From Nocardioides cynanchi (GTDB lineage Bacteria > Actinomycetota > Actinomycetes > Propionibacteriales > Nocardioidaceae), in NCBI RefSeq assembly GCF_008761635.1, contig NZ_CP044344.1, positions 2,790,001 to 2,854,000 on the forward strand: 64,000 bases of DNA, read 5' to 3'. The notes beneath the pieces were generated by a model. That model saw only the letters and a list, made by a program, of their open reading frames with translations, had not been told where the DNA came from and ran no database searches. Of this stretch, positions 17,867-27,144 are shown one piece after another. Positions within the stretch are counted from its first letter, which is position 1; each line of letters opens with the position of its first letter. The translations under genes were made by a program, and so were the position numbers.

Positions 17867-19167
17867 CCGGGCCCACCACGACCGAGGCCTCGGTGAGCCC
17901 CGACCGCTACGACGAGATGCTGCGGCTGGCCGACCTGTTCGAGGCGATGGGTGAGGACCTCCGCGCCCGGGCCAGGCTGGGCGTCGAGGTGCTCGGCGAC
18001 GAGGACGTCTCCGACTCCGAAGCGCTCTCCCGGGCGACGTTCGCGACCGCCGCCGACGACATCCGGGCGGCGACCACCGGCAAGCACGGCGCCCTCAACC
18101 GGTCGATCGAGCTCGACGCCGACGCCCTCGTGGTGCGGGCGACCGTGCTGACCTACCGGTGGATCGACGAGCTCCAGAACGCCGCCTACCGGACCCTCGG
18201 CTCGATCGCCGGCCGGGCGATCGGCTACCTCGCCCCCGAGGTGGCCCTCGGCGGCGCGATCGTGTCGGCCGGCCTGATCGAGACCGACGCGGTCGACCGC
18301 GACGGGGTCTCGTCGTACCTCAGTGCCCTCGCCGAGAACAACCCCGACCTGCTCGAGCACCTGACCGCCGGCGGCGGTGGTCTCGTGGAGAGCCTGCAGC
18401 TGAGGTCGATGCTGACCGCCGGGGTGCTCGGCGGCGAGGCCGGTTCGCTGGCGGCCGCCGGGGGTCTGCGGGCCCTCGGGACCCAATCCTTCCCCGCCGA
18501 CACCGCGGCGGCGGTCCGTGACATCGCCGGGAGCCTGGTGCAGCCGGAGCCGGCGGTCCCGGACGCGCCGGACGCGACCGCGTCCGCCCTTCCTCGGGGG
18601 CTCGCGGGACTGCTCACCACCCTCGCCGGCACCACCAGCGGCATCGGCGTGCACCGGATCTCCGAGGGCCGCTACATCGGCTACCTGCCCGGGCCGGACG
18701 GTGGCGGCGCAGCCCGGCTCCGGCTCGTGGGTGGCGACCTCTCGTCGTACTCCCGCCGGGTGCGCGCCGCCCTGACCCGTGCCATCGATCCCGACGCCCG
18801 GGTGATGCTGGTCGGCAGCGGGCCGGGCGGCCTGGTGGCCGCCGAGCTCGCGGCCGCCCGGCCGTCGACGCACTTCACCATCGAGCAGGTGGTCACCGCC
18901 GGCTCCCCGAGCGCCCAGGCGCCACGCCTGCCCGAGAGCGTGCGGATGCTCTCGCTCGAGGACCGCACCGACCCGGTCGCGCTGCTCGGCTCGCTGATGA
19001 GCGCCGAGGTCGCCAACCGACTGACGGTGGTCTTCGAGGGCGGTGACGGCGAGGACGAGGACCCCTACCTGGCCGGCGCCCGGGCCGCCGACGCGGCGCC
19101 CCATCCGGAGCTGCGGGCCGCGCTCGACCGGCTGGTCGAGCTCGGCTACCTGGCCGTCCCGTCCTGA
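17863..19167 (+). CDS. Helical N-domain plus alpha/beta-hydrolase-like protein lacking the nucleophile
   Basis: The 434-residue product has a helical N-terminal half (residues 1-125), an Ala/Gly-rich middle (126-255), and a C-terminal part resembling a lipase-type alpha/beta-hydrolase. There VMLVGSGPGGLVAAELAA (residues 314-331) fits the nucleophile elbow, and TAGSPSAQAP followed by SLEDRTDPV (D367/D370) fits the acid-residue strand. In the elbow the usual G-x-S-x-G would read GHSLGG; here it is GSGPGG, so glycine stands where the serine should be. It may be a binding rather than catalytic protein. It ends the WXG-like/EspG-like cassette, which suggests T7SS export or association. No signal peptide is seen. 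Confidence 0.72.
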   Translation: MTGPTTTEASVSPDRYDEMLRLADLFEAMGEDLRARARLGVEVLGDEDVSDSEALSRATFATAADDIRAATTGKHGALNRSIELDADALVVRATVLTYRWIDELQNAAYRTLGSIAGRAIGYLAPEVALGGAIVSAGLIETDAVDRDGVSSYLSALAENNPDLLEHLTAGGGGLVESLQLRSMLTAGVLGGEAGSLAAAGGLRALGTQSFPADTAAAVRDIAGSLVQPEPAVPDAPDATASALPRGLAGLLTTLAGTTSGIGVHRISEGRYIGYLPGPDGGGAARLRLVGGDLSSYSRRVRAALTRAIDPDARVMLVGSGPGGLVAAELAAARPSTHFTIEQVVTAGSPSAQAPRLPESVRMLSLEDRTDPVALLGSLMSAEVANRLTVVFEGGDGEDEDPYLAGARAADAAPHPELRAALDRLVELGYLAVPS

Positions 19168-19172
19168 CGCCG

Positions 19173-20692
19173 TCAGGCCAGGTCGTGCACGAACTCCCCG
19201 AGCTGGGTCAGGTTGCGGCACTCGACCATCGCCACGACCTCGGCGTAGGCGGTGGCCGCCGAGTCACCGGTGTCCCAGTGCCGGGGGTGCTCGGGGTTGA
19301 GCCAGTAGGCGTGGCGGGCCCGGCCGGCCAGCTCCCGCAGCACGGGCACCCCCAGGTCGCTGTAGTTCGAGCGGGCGTCCCCCAGGATCAGCAGTGACGA
19401 CTTGGGGCCGAGCGCGTCGGCGTACTCCTCGGCGAACGTCGTGAACGCCCGGCCGTAGTTGGTCCGGCCCCACAGCGCGGCCTGGCCGGTACGCGCCGCG
19501 AGGTCGGCCAGCACCTGACCCGGGTCGGCGCCCGGCCGGAAGACGTCGGTCACCTCGTGCACCCGGTCGACGAACGTGAACGCGCGCACCTTTCCGAACT
19601 GCTCGTGCAGCGCGTGCACGAGCATCAGGGTGAACTGCGCGAAGCTGGCCACCGACCCGCTCACGTCGCAGAGCACGACCAGCTCGGTCCGGTGCGGCCG
19701 CCGGGGCCGGTGATGGGTGGTCAGGGGAACGCCACCGGTGGAGATCGAGGCCCGGACGGTCCGTCGGAAGTCCAGCGGCCCCCGGCGGAGGGCGTGCCGC
19801 TCGCGCGCCAGCCTGGTCGCCAGGCGCCGCGCCATGGGGTAGATCGCACGTCGCATCTCCACGAGGTCGGCCTTCCGCGCGGCGGTGAAGTCGAGCTGCT
19901 CCAGGCTCGGACGGACGGCGACCTGCGCCACGTGGTCGGGACCCTTCTCCTCGGCGATCCGGCGACGGGCATCGGCCTCGACCAGGGCGGAGAAGGCACC
20001 GACCCGCCGGTCGGCCTGCCGGCGTGCCTCGCCGTCGAGGCGACCCGCAGCCATCAGGGCCGTCACCACCTGGTCCACCAGCGTCTGCGGCGAGACCCGC
20101 TGCAGGGCGGTGTAGGCGGACCAGCTGGACAGGCCCGGGCCGCGGCCCCGCATCGCACCGAAGCGACCGACCGTCTCGGTCGCGAGGCGCTGGAGCGCGG
20201 CCTCGTCCCCGGCGGCCAGGGCTTCCGCGAGCGTGGTGCGGAGACCCTCCAGGACCGGGCCGCTGTCACGGGCCTGCGCCGGCTCGACCGCGGGCTCAGC
20301 CCCCGACCCGGCCGCGCCCACCCCTGCTCCCACCAGCCGCGGGAAGTAGAGGTCGAACAGCGTCTCGAAGGTCGGCCGGTGCGTGGGACGCTTGACCAGC
20401 GTCGCGGCGTACCCCTGCCGGATCGCCTCCCGGTCGCCCCAGTCGAGCACGCTGAAGGCGGCGATCGCGTCGAGGTCCTCGGCCAGCGACACCGGTACGC
20501 CGGCCCCGCGCAGCGCCTCGAGGAACGCGATGTGGGTCCGCAGCAGCCCACTCTCCGCTCGGTGGTCGAGCGGAGGCTCTCGGTGGCCGAGCGGAGGCTC
20601 TCGGTGGCCGAGCGGAGGCTCTCGGTGGTCGAGCGGAGGGTCTCGGTGGTCGAGCGGAGTCGAGACCACCCTCCCGTCGTCGCGGCCGCCGG

Positions 20693-20696
<4 letters not shown>
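19173..20696 (-). CDS. VWA-domain (CoxE-like) partner of a MoxR ATPase
   Basis: This 507-residue protein has a C-terminal von Willebrand A domain whose MIDAS motif is DVSGS (VVLCDVSGSVASF), preceded by a helical CoxE-like region from about residue 50. MoxR/VWA pairs act as chaperones that insert cofactors or mature partner proteins. The start overlaps the moxR stop by ATGA. The N-terminal 46 residues are anomalous: they read REPPLGH/REPPLDH repeats because they are encoded by five units of a repetitive DNA element (20558-20671). This tail is probably dispensable and disordered. Confidence 0.87.
20558..20671. repeat. Five-unit array of the GGTGGTC palindromic repeat inside a gene
   Basis: Four 21-bp units (20558, 20579, 20600, 20621) and a fifth, complete palindromic unit ending at 20671 are joined head to tail. 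Each contains GGTGGYCGAGCGGAG. The last unit continues to the matching arm GAGACCACC. The array lies in-frame in the VWA gene. The first four copies look like truncated forms that lost the right arm. Confidence 0.9.
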
Positions 20697-21559
<863 letters not shown>

Positions 21560-21566
21560 CCGACCG

Positions 21567-21572
21567 AGCATA
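21567..21572 (-). promoter_or_regulatory. -10 box of the moxR-vwa operon (leaderless)
   Basis: TATGCT is seven bases before the GTG at 21559 and is the evidence that moves the moxR start downstream of the nearby ATG. Confidence 0.6.
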
Positions 21573-21595
21573 GGAGCCGGGAGCCGGACAGCCTC

Positions 21596-23280
21596 TCACG
21601 GCCCGACGTGCACCCAGCTGGCCACCGACGGGATCCCGTCAGCGGTCACCGTGAAGAGCATGTAGTAGCCCGGAGGAGCGACTCGCGGACCCGGTGCCGT
21701 GGCGGTGAAGCCGTCGGCCGTCGGGGTCACGTCCAGCTCCACGCGGCGCGCGTTCATCTCGTCGGCGTGGGTCGTGGCACCCGGCGCCATCAGGACGGCG
21801 TGGGTGGCCGGGGCGCCGGCGGTCGTGATGGAGAACGTGTCCCCGTACGCGACGCTGGAGGGCGCGGCGGAGATCTCCGGACGCGGCCCCTGGAAGAGGT
21901 ACGGCGGTGAGTAGAAGTCGATCAGCTGCTTGCCGCCACCGGCCCCGGTGTCCCCGGCCGACATGATCCGGCCGTCGGGCAGCAGCAGCGCCGTCGAGTG
22001 GTAGCCACGACGTGGCGACTGCACGGCCATGTCGGTCCAGGTGTCGCTGGTCGGGTCGTACTTCATGGTCTGGTACTGGCCCAGGTTGTACAGCCCCGAG
22101 CTGTTCCCGCCGATCCCGTACGCCGAGCCGTCGGGAACCTGCACGACGTTCATGTGAGCGCGGGGTGTCGGCATCGGGTTCCCGTAGGTCCAGCCTCCGG
22201 CCGGGTTGGCGTAGTCGTACTGCTCCGTGGACGTCAGGGCCCCACCCGACCTGAGGCCACCGATCATCATCACCCGCGAGGAGCCGTTCGGACCCCCCGG
22301 CAGCATCAGGCCTGCCGAGCCGGCACCGTTGCCGACCGGCAGCCCCGGCAGGGTGGACCACTGCCAGGTCTGGGTGTCGAGCCGGTAGCTCTTGCGCGCA
22401 TCGACCTGGAGCAGGTTGCCGTCGGGCATCAGCCACTGGCGCGGGTAGAAGCCGGTCACGTGGTTGGGGCCGACGACCTGGAGCGTCCCGGTGTCTGTGC
22501 CGGGCTGCGGCGGCGTGTAGACCTCGACCGTGGGGTTCTTGGTCACCCCGTCGAGTTCGGTGCCGGCCGTGACGACGACCGTGCCGTCGGCCAGCTTGGT
22601 CGAGGTCGGGTAGTACCGCCCCAGCGGGCTGTCGGGCTGCCGGAGCCACTGCTCGGAGACCGGGTCGAACAGCCAGACGTCGACGATCCCCTGCGGAATC
22701 TTGCTGGCCCCCCGACCGAGAGCACCCGACCGTCACTGAGCTGGACGACGCTGCCGCAGAAGACCGCCGCGGGAGCCGGGACCTCGTGACCGGTGCCGGT
22801 GACCGGGTCGAACAGGTAGGACGCCGTGTTCTTGTCGGTCGCCTTGTACTTGCCGCCGAAGATCAGCACCTTGCCCGTGTGCAGCATGACCGCCGATATC
22901 CCGATCGTCTTCGTGCCGGGGTTGCTGGCGTCGCTCCAGGCGCCGATCACCGCCGGGTCGGTCGTCGGCAGGGCGGCGACCGCCGCCGTGTGGGCGGCCT
23001 TCATGGCGACCCGGTCGGCTCTGGTCTCGACGAACGCCCGCTCCTTGAGGTGCTCGCAGGCGTGCTCGGTCCCGAGCAGGTTCGCCTCGGCGCGGAACGT
23101 GGCGTCGGGTGTCAGCGTGCCGCACACCCCGGCTGCCCTGACCGTGGACCGGTGACCGTTCGTCGCCGCGCCCGCCGTCGTCGTCGTCAACGCCGTGCCG
23201 GCCGCCGACAGCAGCAGCACCGCCGCGCCCAGCGACCTCCACGACGAGGTCTTGCTGACGCGCCTTTGTGAACCGTTCAT
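21596..23280 (-). pseudogene. Secreted copper-radical (galactose/glyoxal) oxidase-like protein, frameshifted
   Basis: A signal peptide (AAVLLLSAAGTALTTTTAGA) leads a Kelch-repeat oxidase with a DUF1929-type C-terminal domain, about 561 residues in all. The reading frame breaks in a run of six C at 22708-22713. Adding one base restores VLSVGGASKIPQGIVDVWLF. All copper-radical ligands can be placed on either side: FCG for the thioether cysteine, RYYPTS for its tyrosine partner, RGYHSTALLLPDG for the Tyr-His pair, and TTHAD for the C-terminal His. So the enzyme looks otherwise intact and the break may be a sequencing error in a homopolymer or a recent mutation. Substrate is unknown; relatives oxidise sugars or glyoxal and support morphology in Streptomyces. 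Confidence 0.78.
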
Positions 23281-23427
23281 GACGAACCCCCCCAGGTCTA
23301 CGGTTCAGCGTCCGTCACGAGGTCGAACGAGGCAATGAGGCAGAAGGGCCAGGGGACCCCCCGCTCTCGACCTCTCGGTCGGGGAACGCCCGAGGCCGAC
23401 GATCGGGTTGCGGTCGGGTCGTCCGTC

Positions 23428-23433
23428 TAAGGT
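23428..23433 (+). promoter_or_regulatory. -10 box of the glycosyltransferase gene (leaderless)
   Basis: TAAGGT ends six bases before the ATG at 23440; no Shine-Dalgarno sequence lies between. Confidence 0.55.
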
Positions 23434-23439
23434 CGCCGC

Positions 23440-24945
23440 ATGCGGGCGGCGTGGACCTGGTTGCGGACGCCCCGGGGCGTGGTGCTCGTGGCCTGCGGGT
23501 TCGCGGTCGTCCTGCGGCTCCCGTTCGTCGGCCTGCCGCCGTACACCGACGAGGGTGGGCTGCTGGTCGTGGCCCGCAGCTGGCACACCGGCGGACCCGA
23601 CCTCTACGGACGCCTCTTCGTCGACCGTCCACCGCTGCTGCTCCTCTACTTCCGGCTGTCCGACGTCCTCGGCGGCGTGACGGCGGTGCGGGTCGTCGCC
23701 CTCGGCCTGGTAGTCGTGCTGGTGGCCGCCGCAGGCTGGGCGGGGCTGCTGCTCGGGGGCCGCCGTGGTGCCGCGTGTGCGGCGCTGGCGTCCGCCGCGC
23801 TGCTGGCGAACCCCGCGCTCGGCGCCCACGAGGTGAACGGCGAGACGGTCGGAGCACCGCTGACCGTGGTCGCCTGCGCCCTCCTCGTTGGGGTGTACGC
23901 CGGACCGTCGCCGTCGCGGGCCCGGCGGACGCTGCTGCTGGGCGGCGCGGGGGCCGCCGCCGTCTGCGCGATCCTGGTCAAGCAGAACCTCGTCGACGCC
24001 CTGGTCTTCGGGCTCGTGGCGGTGGTGGCGTCGGGACCCCGTGACGAGTGGCGACGAACGTGGCGAGACCTGGAGACGTTCCTGGCGGGTGCCCTGGTGC
24101 CCGCTGTCGCGACGGTCGCCTGGGCGCAGGCCGCCGGTCCCGGCGTGAGCGCCTTGTGGTTCACGCTCTACCGCTTCCGGCTCGACGCGCTGCACGTGAT
24201 CGCGTCGCAGTCGACCGCCGCGCCCCAGGCCAGGATCGGCGTGCTCTGGCACGCAGCGCTCGTCAGTGGTCTGCTGCTGCTGGTGCTGGCGGCGCTGTGG
24301 TCGCTGCGGCGACGCGTGCTGACGCGCGACCCGTTGACGTGGGCGCTGACCGCCATGCTGGCCGCGGAGATCGCCGGCGTGGTCGGCGGCGGCAGCTACT
24401 GGACGCACTACCTGATCGCGCTGGTGCCCGGCGCGGCACTCCTCGCGGGCCGCGCCGCCGGGGTGAACCCGCGCGGGTGGCTGGTCCCCCTGGCCGTGGC
24501 GGTGACGGTGGTGTCCTGCCTGGTGCAGGCCGGCGGCTCCGTCGCTGCCGGCCGGTCCGCCACGGTGGACGCCGAGGCGCGGCTGGCCGACTGGCTCTCC
24601 GCGGCGAGCAGACCGGGCGACTCCGGGGTGGTGGTCTACGGCGCCGCCGATCTCTTCGCCACCACGCCGCTGCGGCCGGCGTACCCCTATCTGTGGACCC
24701 TGCCGATGCGAACCCTCGACCCGCACCTCGACCGGCTGGTCGGTCTGCTCGCCGGCGCAGACGCACCGACGTTCGTCGTCGAGCGGATGCCGGCCGACTC
24801 GTGGGGCATCGACCCGCAGGGGCGGGTGGACCGGGCGCTGGCGCGGCACTACCGCCCGGCCGGCTCGGTCTGCGGCGTGCCGGTCTACGTGCACGACGGG
24901 GTCGCCCGCCGCCTTCCGCCACTGCCGACGGGCTGTGCCGGCTAG
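23440..24945 (+). CDS. Membrane glycosyltransferase (GT-C fold, GT39-like)
   Basis: This 501-residue polytopic protein has about ten helices (residues 12-400) and a soluble C-terminal part of about 100 residues. The acidic YTDEG motif in the first extracytoplasmic loop (residues 35-39, after RLPFVGLPP) fits the metal/donor site of GT-C mannosyltransferases that use lipid-linked sugars. The acceptor cannot be told from sequence. Leaderless start at 23440. The last codon overlaps the stop of the convergent enoyl-CoA hydratase gene by CTAG. Confidence 0.83.
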   Translation: MRAAWTWLRTPRGVVLVACGFAVVLRLPFVGLPPYTDEGGLLVVARSWHTGGPDLYGRLFVDRPPLLLLYFRLSDVLGGVTAVRVVALGLVVVLVAAAGWAGLLLGGRRGAACAALASAALLANPALGAHEVNGETVGAPLTVVACALLVGVYAGPSPSRARRTLLLGGAGAAAVCAILVKQNLVDALVFGLVAVVASGPRDEWRRTWRDLETFLAGALVPAVATVAWAQAAGPGVSALWFTLYRFRLDALHVIASQSTAAPQARIGVLWHAALVSGLLLLVLAALWSLRRRVLTRDPLTWALTAMLAAEIAGVVGGGSYWTHYLIALVPGAALLAGRAAGVNPRGWLVPLAVAVTVVSCLVQAGGSVAAGRSATVDAEARLADWLSAASRPGDSGVVVYGAADLFATTPLRPAYPYLWTLPMRTLDPHLDRLVGLLAGADAPTFVVERMPADSWGIDPQGRVDRALARHYRPAGSVCGVPVYVHDGVARRLPPLPTGCAG

Positions 24946-25688
24946 AACTCGCCGTGCCGCCCCTCACCGCGCACGAAGCGACGCGCCCCCTCGGCGCCGC
25001 CCGCCTCCAGCGACCGCACGCCGTACCCCAGCTCGCCCGCCATCGCAGCCTGCTCGTCGAGGCCGTCCTGCTCGAGGACGGAGAGCCGGTCGTTGCGCAG
25101 GCACTCCTGCGGGAAGGCCGCCAGCTCGGCGGCGAGCGCCTCCGCGTGGCTGCGGGCCGTTCCGGGCTGGACGACGCGGTTGACCAGGCCGATCCGCTCG
25201 GCCTCGTCGGCGCTCACGGGGCGGCCGGTCAGGATCAGGTCGAGAGCCCGGCTGGTGCCGATCAGGCGTGGCAGCCGCACCGTCCCGCCGTCGATCAGCG
25301 GCACGCCCCAGCGCCGGCAGAACACCCCGAGCGTGGCGTCCGCAGCTGCGACGCGCAGGTCGCACCAAAGGGCCAGCTCGAGGCCGCCGGCGACGGCGTA
25401 CCCCTCGATCGCGGCGATCACCGGCTTGCCGAGACGCAGCCGGGTCGGCCCCATCGGTCCGGTGCCGTCGGGCTCGACCCGGTTGTCCATGGCGGCCAGG
25501 TCCGCGCCGGCGCAGAAATGGCCGCCCGCGCCGGTCAGGACCGCCACCGACTGGCTGTCGTCGGCGTCGTACGCCGTGAACGCGGCCACGAGGGCCTCGG
25601 CGGTCGACCGGTCGACTGCGTTGCGCACCTCCGGCCGGTCGAGCACCACCGTGGTGACCGGCCCGAAGACCTCGATCCGCACACCCAT
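24942..25688 (-). CDS. Enoyl-CoA hydratase/isomerase family protein
   Basis: This 248-residue crotonase has the oxyanion-hole strands AVLTGAGGHFCAGADLAAMD and AAIEGYAVAGGLELALWCDL, then FCRRWGVPLIDGGTVRLPRL. In the last of these the usual catalytic glutamates are replaced: in true hydratases E lies in the AxxGxxE and PEVxxGxxP context, here GVFCRRWGVPLIDGG. It may therefore act on another CoA ester or as an isomerase. The ATG at 25688 is chosen over the GTG three bases earlier because TAGGCT stands six bases before it. Confidence 0.9.
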   Translation of the reverse strand: MGVRIEVFGPVTTVVLDRPEVRNAVDRSTAEALVAAFTAYDADDSQSVAVLTGAGGHFCAGADLAAMDNRVEPDGTGPMGPTRLRLGKPVIAAIEGYAVAGGLELALWCDLRVAAADATLGVFCRRWGVPLIDGGTVRLPRLIGTSRALDLILTGRPVSADEAERIGLVNRVVQPGTARSHAEALAAELAAFPQECLRNDRLSVLEQDGLDEQAAMAGELGYGVRSLEAGGAEGARRFVRGEGRHGEF

Positions 25689-25694
25689 CACGCC

Positions 25695-25700
25695 AGCCTA
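25695..25700 (-). promoter_or_regulatory. -10 box of the enoyl-CoA hydratase gene (leaderless)
   Basis: TAGGCT is six bases before the ATG at 25688, the spacing shared by many genes here. Confidence 0.55.
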
Positions 25701-25719
25701 GGGCGCTACCTCCGGTCGC

Positions 25720-26160
25720 TCAGGCCTCGTGACGGATCGTGACCACCGGGATCTTGAAGTGCGCCAGGCGATGCTCGAGGTCCTGGTGCAGCCAGGACGA
25801 GAGGTGGTGTGCCGGCACGTCGAGCAGGATCTCGTCGACCGGCTCGGCGAACAGGGTCTCCTCGATCGCGTCCATCGGGTCGTGCCGCACCGACACCGAG
25901 CCGATCACCGGTGCGTGAGCGGCGAGCTCGAGCTGCGGCAAGGCCGACCGCAGCGTCACCTCGGCGGCGGCCGCACGATCGTGCCGCTCGGGGTGCAGCA
26001 GGTGCAGCTCGGCCCGGGCCGGGTTCAGCACGACCAGACGGAACTGGGCGTCACCGGCCTCGGCGCGGTGCCGGATGGCGTCGCGCAGCGACTTGCTCGG
26101 CTCGGCCGCATCGGTCACGACCAGGACACGCTGGGTACGGGACTCCGTCATCTCGGACAC
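25720..26160 (-). CDS. Universal-stress-like small protein
   Basis: This 146-residue soluble protein begins with a beta strand RVLVVTDAAEPS and ends with the strand-helix VDEILLDVPAHHLSSWLHQD and a final strand (IPVVTIRHEA), the order of a USP-type alpha/beta fold. The ATP-binding G-2x-G-9x-G motif of classic UspA is not evident. GAGGAGTG lies before the ATG. It follows the COG4705 membrane protein with a three-base gap and was probably transcribed with it. Confidence 0.72.
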   Translation of the reverse strand: MSEMTESRTQRVLVVTDAAEPSKSLRDAIRHRAEAGDAQFRLVVLNPARAELHLLHPERHDRAAAAEVTLRSALPQLELAAHAPVIGSVSVRHDPMDAIEETLFAEPVDEILLDVPAHHLSSWLHQDLEHRLAHFKIPVVTIRHEA

Positions 26161-26163
26161 TCC

Positions 26164-26979
26164 TCAGACTTCCTCGGTGACAGGTGCCCGCTGCTTGCGG
26201 GCCTCGATCGTCTCGGTCCGGTCCTTGTCGGTGACGGTCAGGTAGATCACCACCGCCAGGATCGTGCCCAGGAAGAGCACGCTGGTGCCCAGGGTGCCCA
26301 GGTCGAGGCCACCGTCGGCCTTCGGCGAGGCGAGGTAGTCGCCGATGTTCGCGCCCAGCGGCCGGGTCAGGATGTAGGCGAGCCAGAAGGACAGCACCGG
26401 GCCGGCACCGAGCTTCCAGGCGGCCAGCACGGCCAGGATCAGGCCCAGGGGCAACATCACGGACTGGCCCGGCGACCAGCCGGTGAGCTCGATGGTCCAG
26501 TCGCCCACCGCGGTGCCGAGGGCGAAGGTGACCAGGACGGTCAGCCAGTACCACGACTCGCGGGAGGTCGTGACGATCGAGTGGATCGACAGGGTGCGCT
26601 CCCGGGCGTACCAGATCGAGAACACGACGGCAAGGAGCACCGCGAACACCGTGCTGCTGATCCACAACGGCACGTTGTGCCCGTCCGTGAGGTTGTCGGT
26701 CAGCAGGGTCCCGACCACGCTGATCAGCACCACACAGAGCCAGTACACCGAGGGGACGTACCGGTTCAGCCGGAACTGCGCCACCAGGGCCGCGATCAGG
26801 GCTGCGGAGAACAGCAGGGTCGTGTTGGTGAGCCCGAAACCGAGCGTCTCGTTGATGTAGTCCGCGAAGCTCTCACCCACCGTCGTACACAGGATCTTGA
26901 TGATCCAGAAGTAGATGGTGACCTCGGGCACCTTGTTCAGCATCGTCCGGCGAAGATCCACGGCGTGGTTGGTCGTCAT
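26164..26979 (-). CDS. COG4705-type integral membrane protein
   Basis: This 271-residue protein has about eight membrane helices and internal pseudo-repeats (VTIYFWIIKILCTTVGESFAD and later WYWLTVLVTFALGTAVGDWT), which is typical of the uncharacterised COG4705 membrane family. A conserved-looking Glu/Asp in each repeat (TVGESFAD, AVGDWT, NIGDY) could bind a cation; this is inference. The C-terminal tail is charged. The start is the ATG at 26979; the variant box CAGGCT lies six bases before it, so it may be leaderless. Confidence 0.82.
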   Translation of the reverse strand: MTTNHAVDLRRTMLNKVPEVTIYFWIIKILCTTVGESFADYINETLGFGLTNTTLLFSAALIAALVAQFRLNRYVPSVYWLCVVLISVVGTLLTDNLTDGHNVPLWISSTVFAVLLAVVFSIWYARERTLSIHSIVTTSRESWYWLTVLVTFALGTAVGDWTIELTGWSPGQSVMLPLGLILAVLAAWKLGAGPVLSFWLAYILTRPLGANIGDYLASPKADGGLDLGTLGTSVLFLGTILAVVIYLTVTDKDRTETIEARKQRAPVTEEV

Positions 26980-26985
26980 GCATCC

Positions 26986-26991
26986 AGCCTG
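26986..26991 (-). promoter_or_regulatory. Possible -10 variant of the COG4705 gene
   Basis: CAGGCT lies six bases before the ATG at 26979 and differs from the common TAGGCT box by one base. Confidence 0.35.
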
Positions 26992-27075
26992 CGGGGGGCC
27001 GTCTGACACCCACCTGACCGAAGCCCCGGCGGGCGTGGACCCTTGCGCATCGAGCGGGACTGCAAGAGAGTGCGC

Positions 27076-27138
27076 GGAGCGACCGAGCGCTCCGTGCGGT
27101 CGCGTGGCCGGGTCACCAAGACCCTTCTCGAAAGGTCT
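27076..27138 (+). promoter_or_regulatory. Structured leader with two competing hairpins before the permease
   Basis: Three stems are visible upstream of the permease ATG: GGAGCG/CGCTCC (27076-27093), GGGTC/GACCC (27110-27124) and AGACC/GGTCT (27119-27138). The second and third share the AGACC segment and cannot form together. The third traps the AAAGG ribosome site in its loop side. This is the layout of a translation switch; the ligand or signal is unknown. Confidence 0.4.
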
Positions 27139-27144
27139 CTCCAG

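Noticed and set aside
21560..21571. ATG at 21571 as moxR start
   Set aside because: It overlaps the TATGCT -10 box that fits a leaderless GTG start at 21559.
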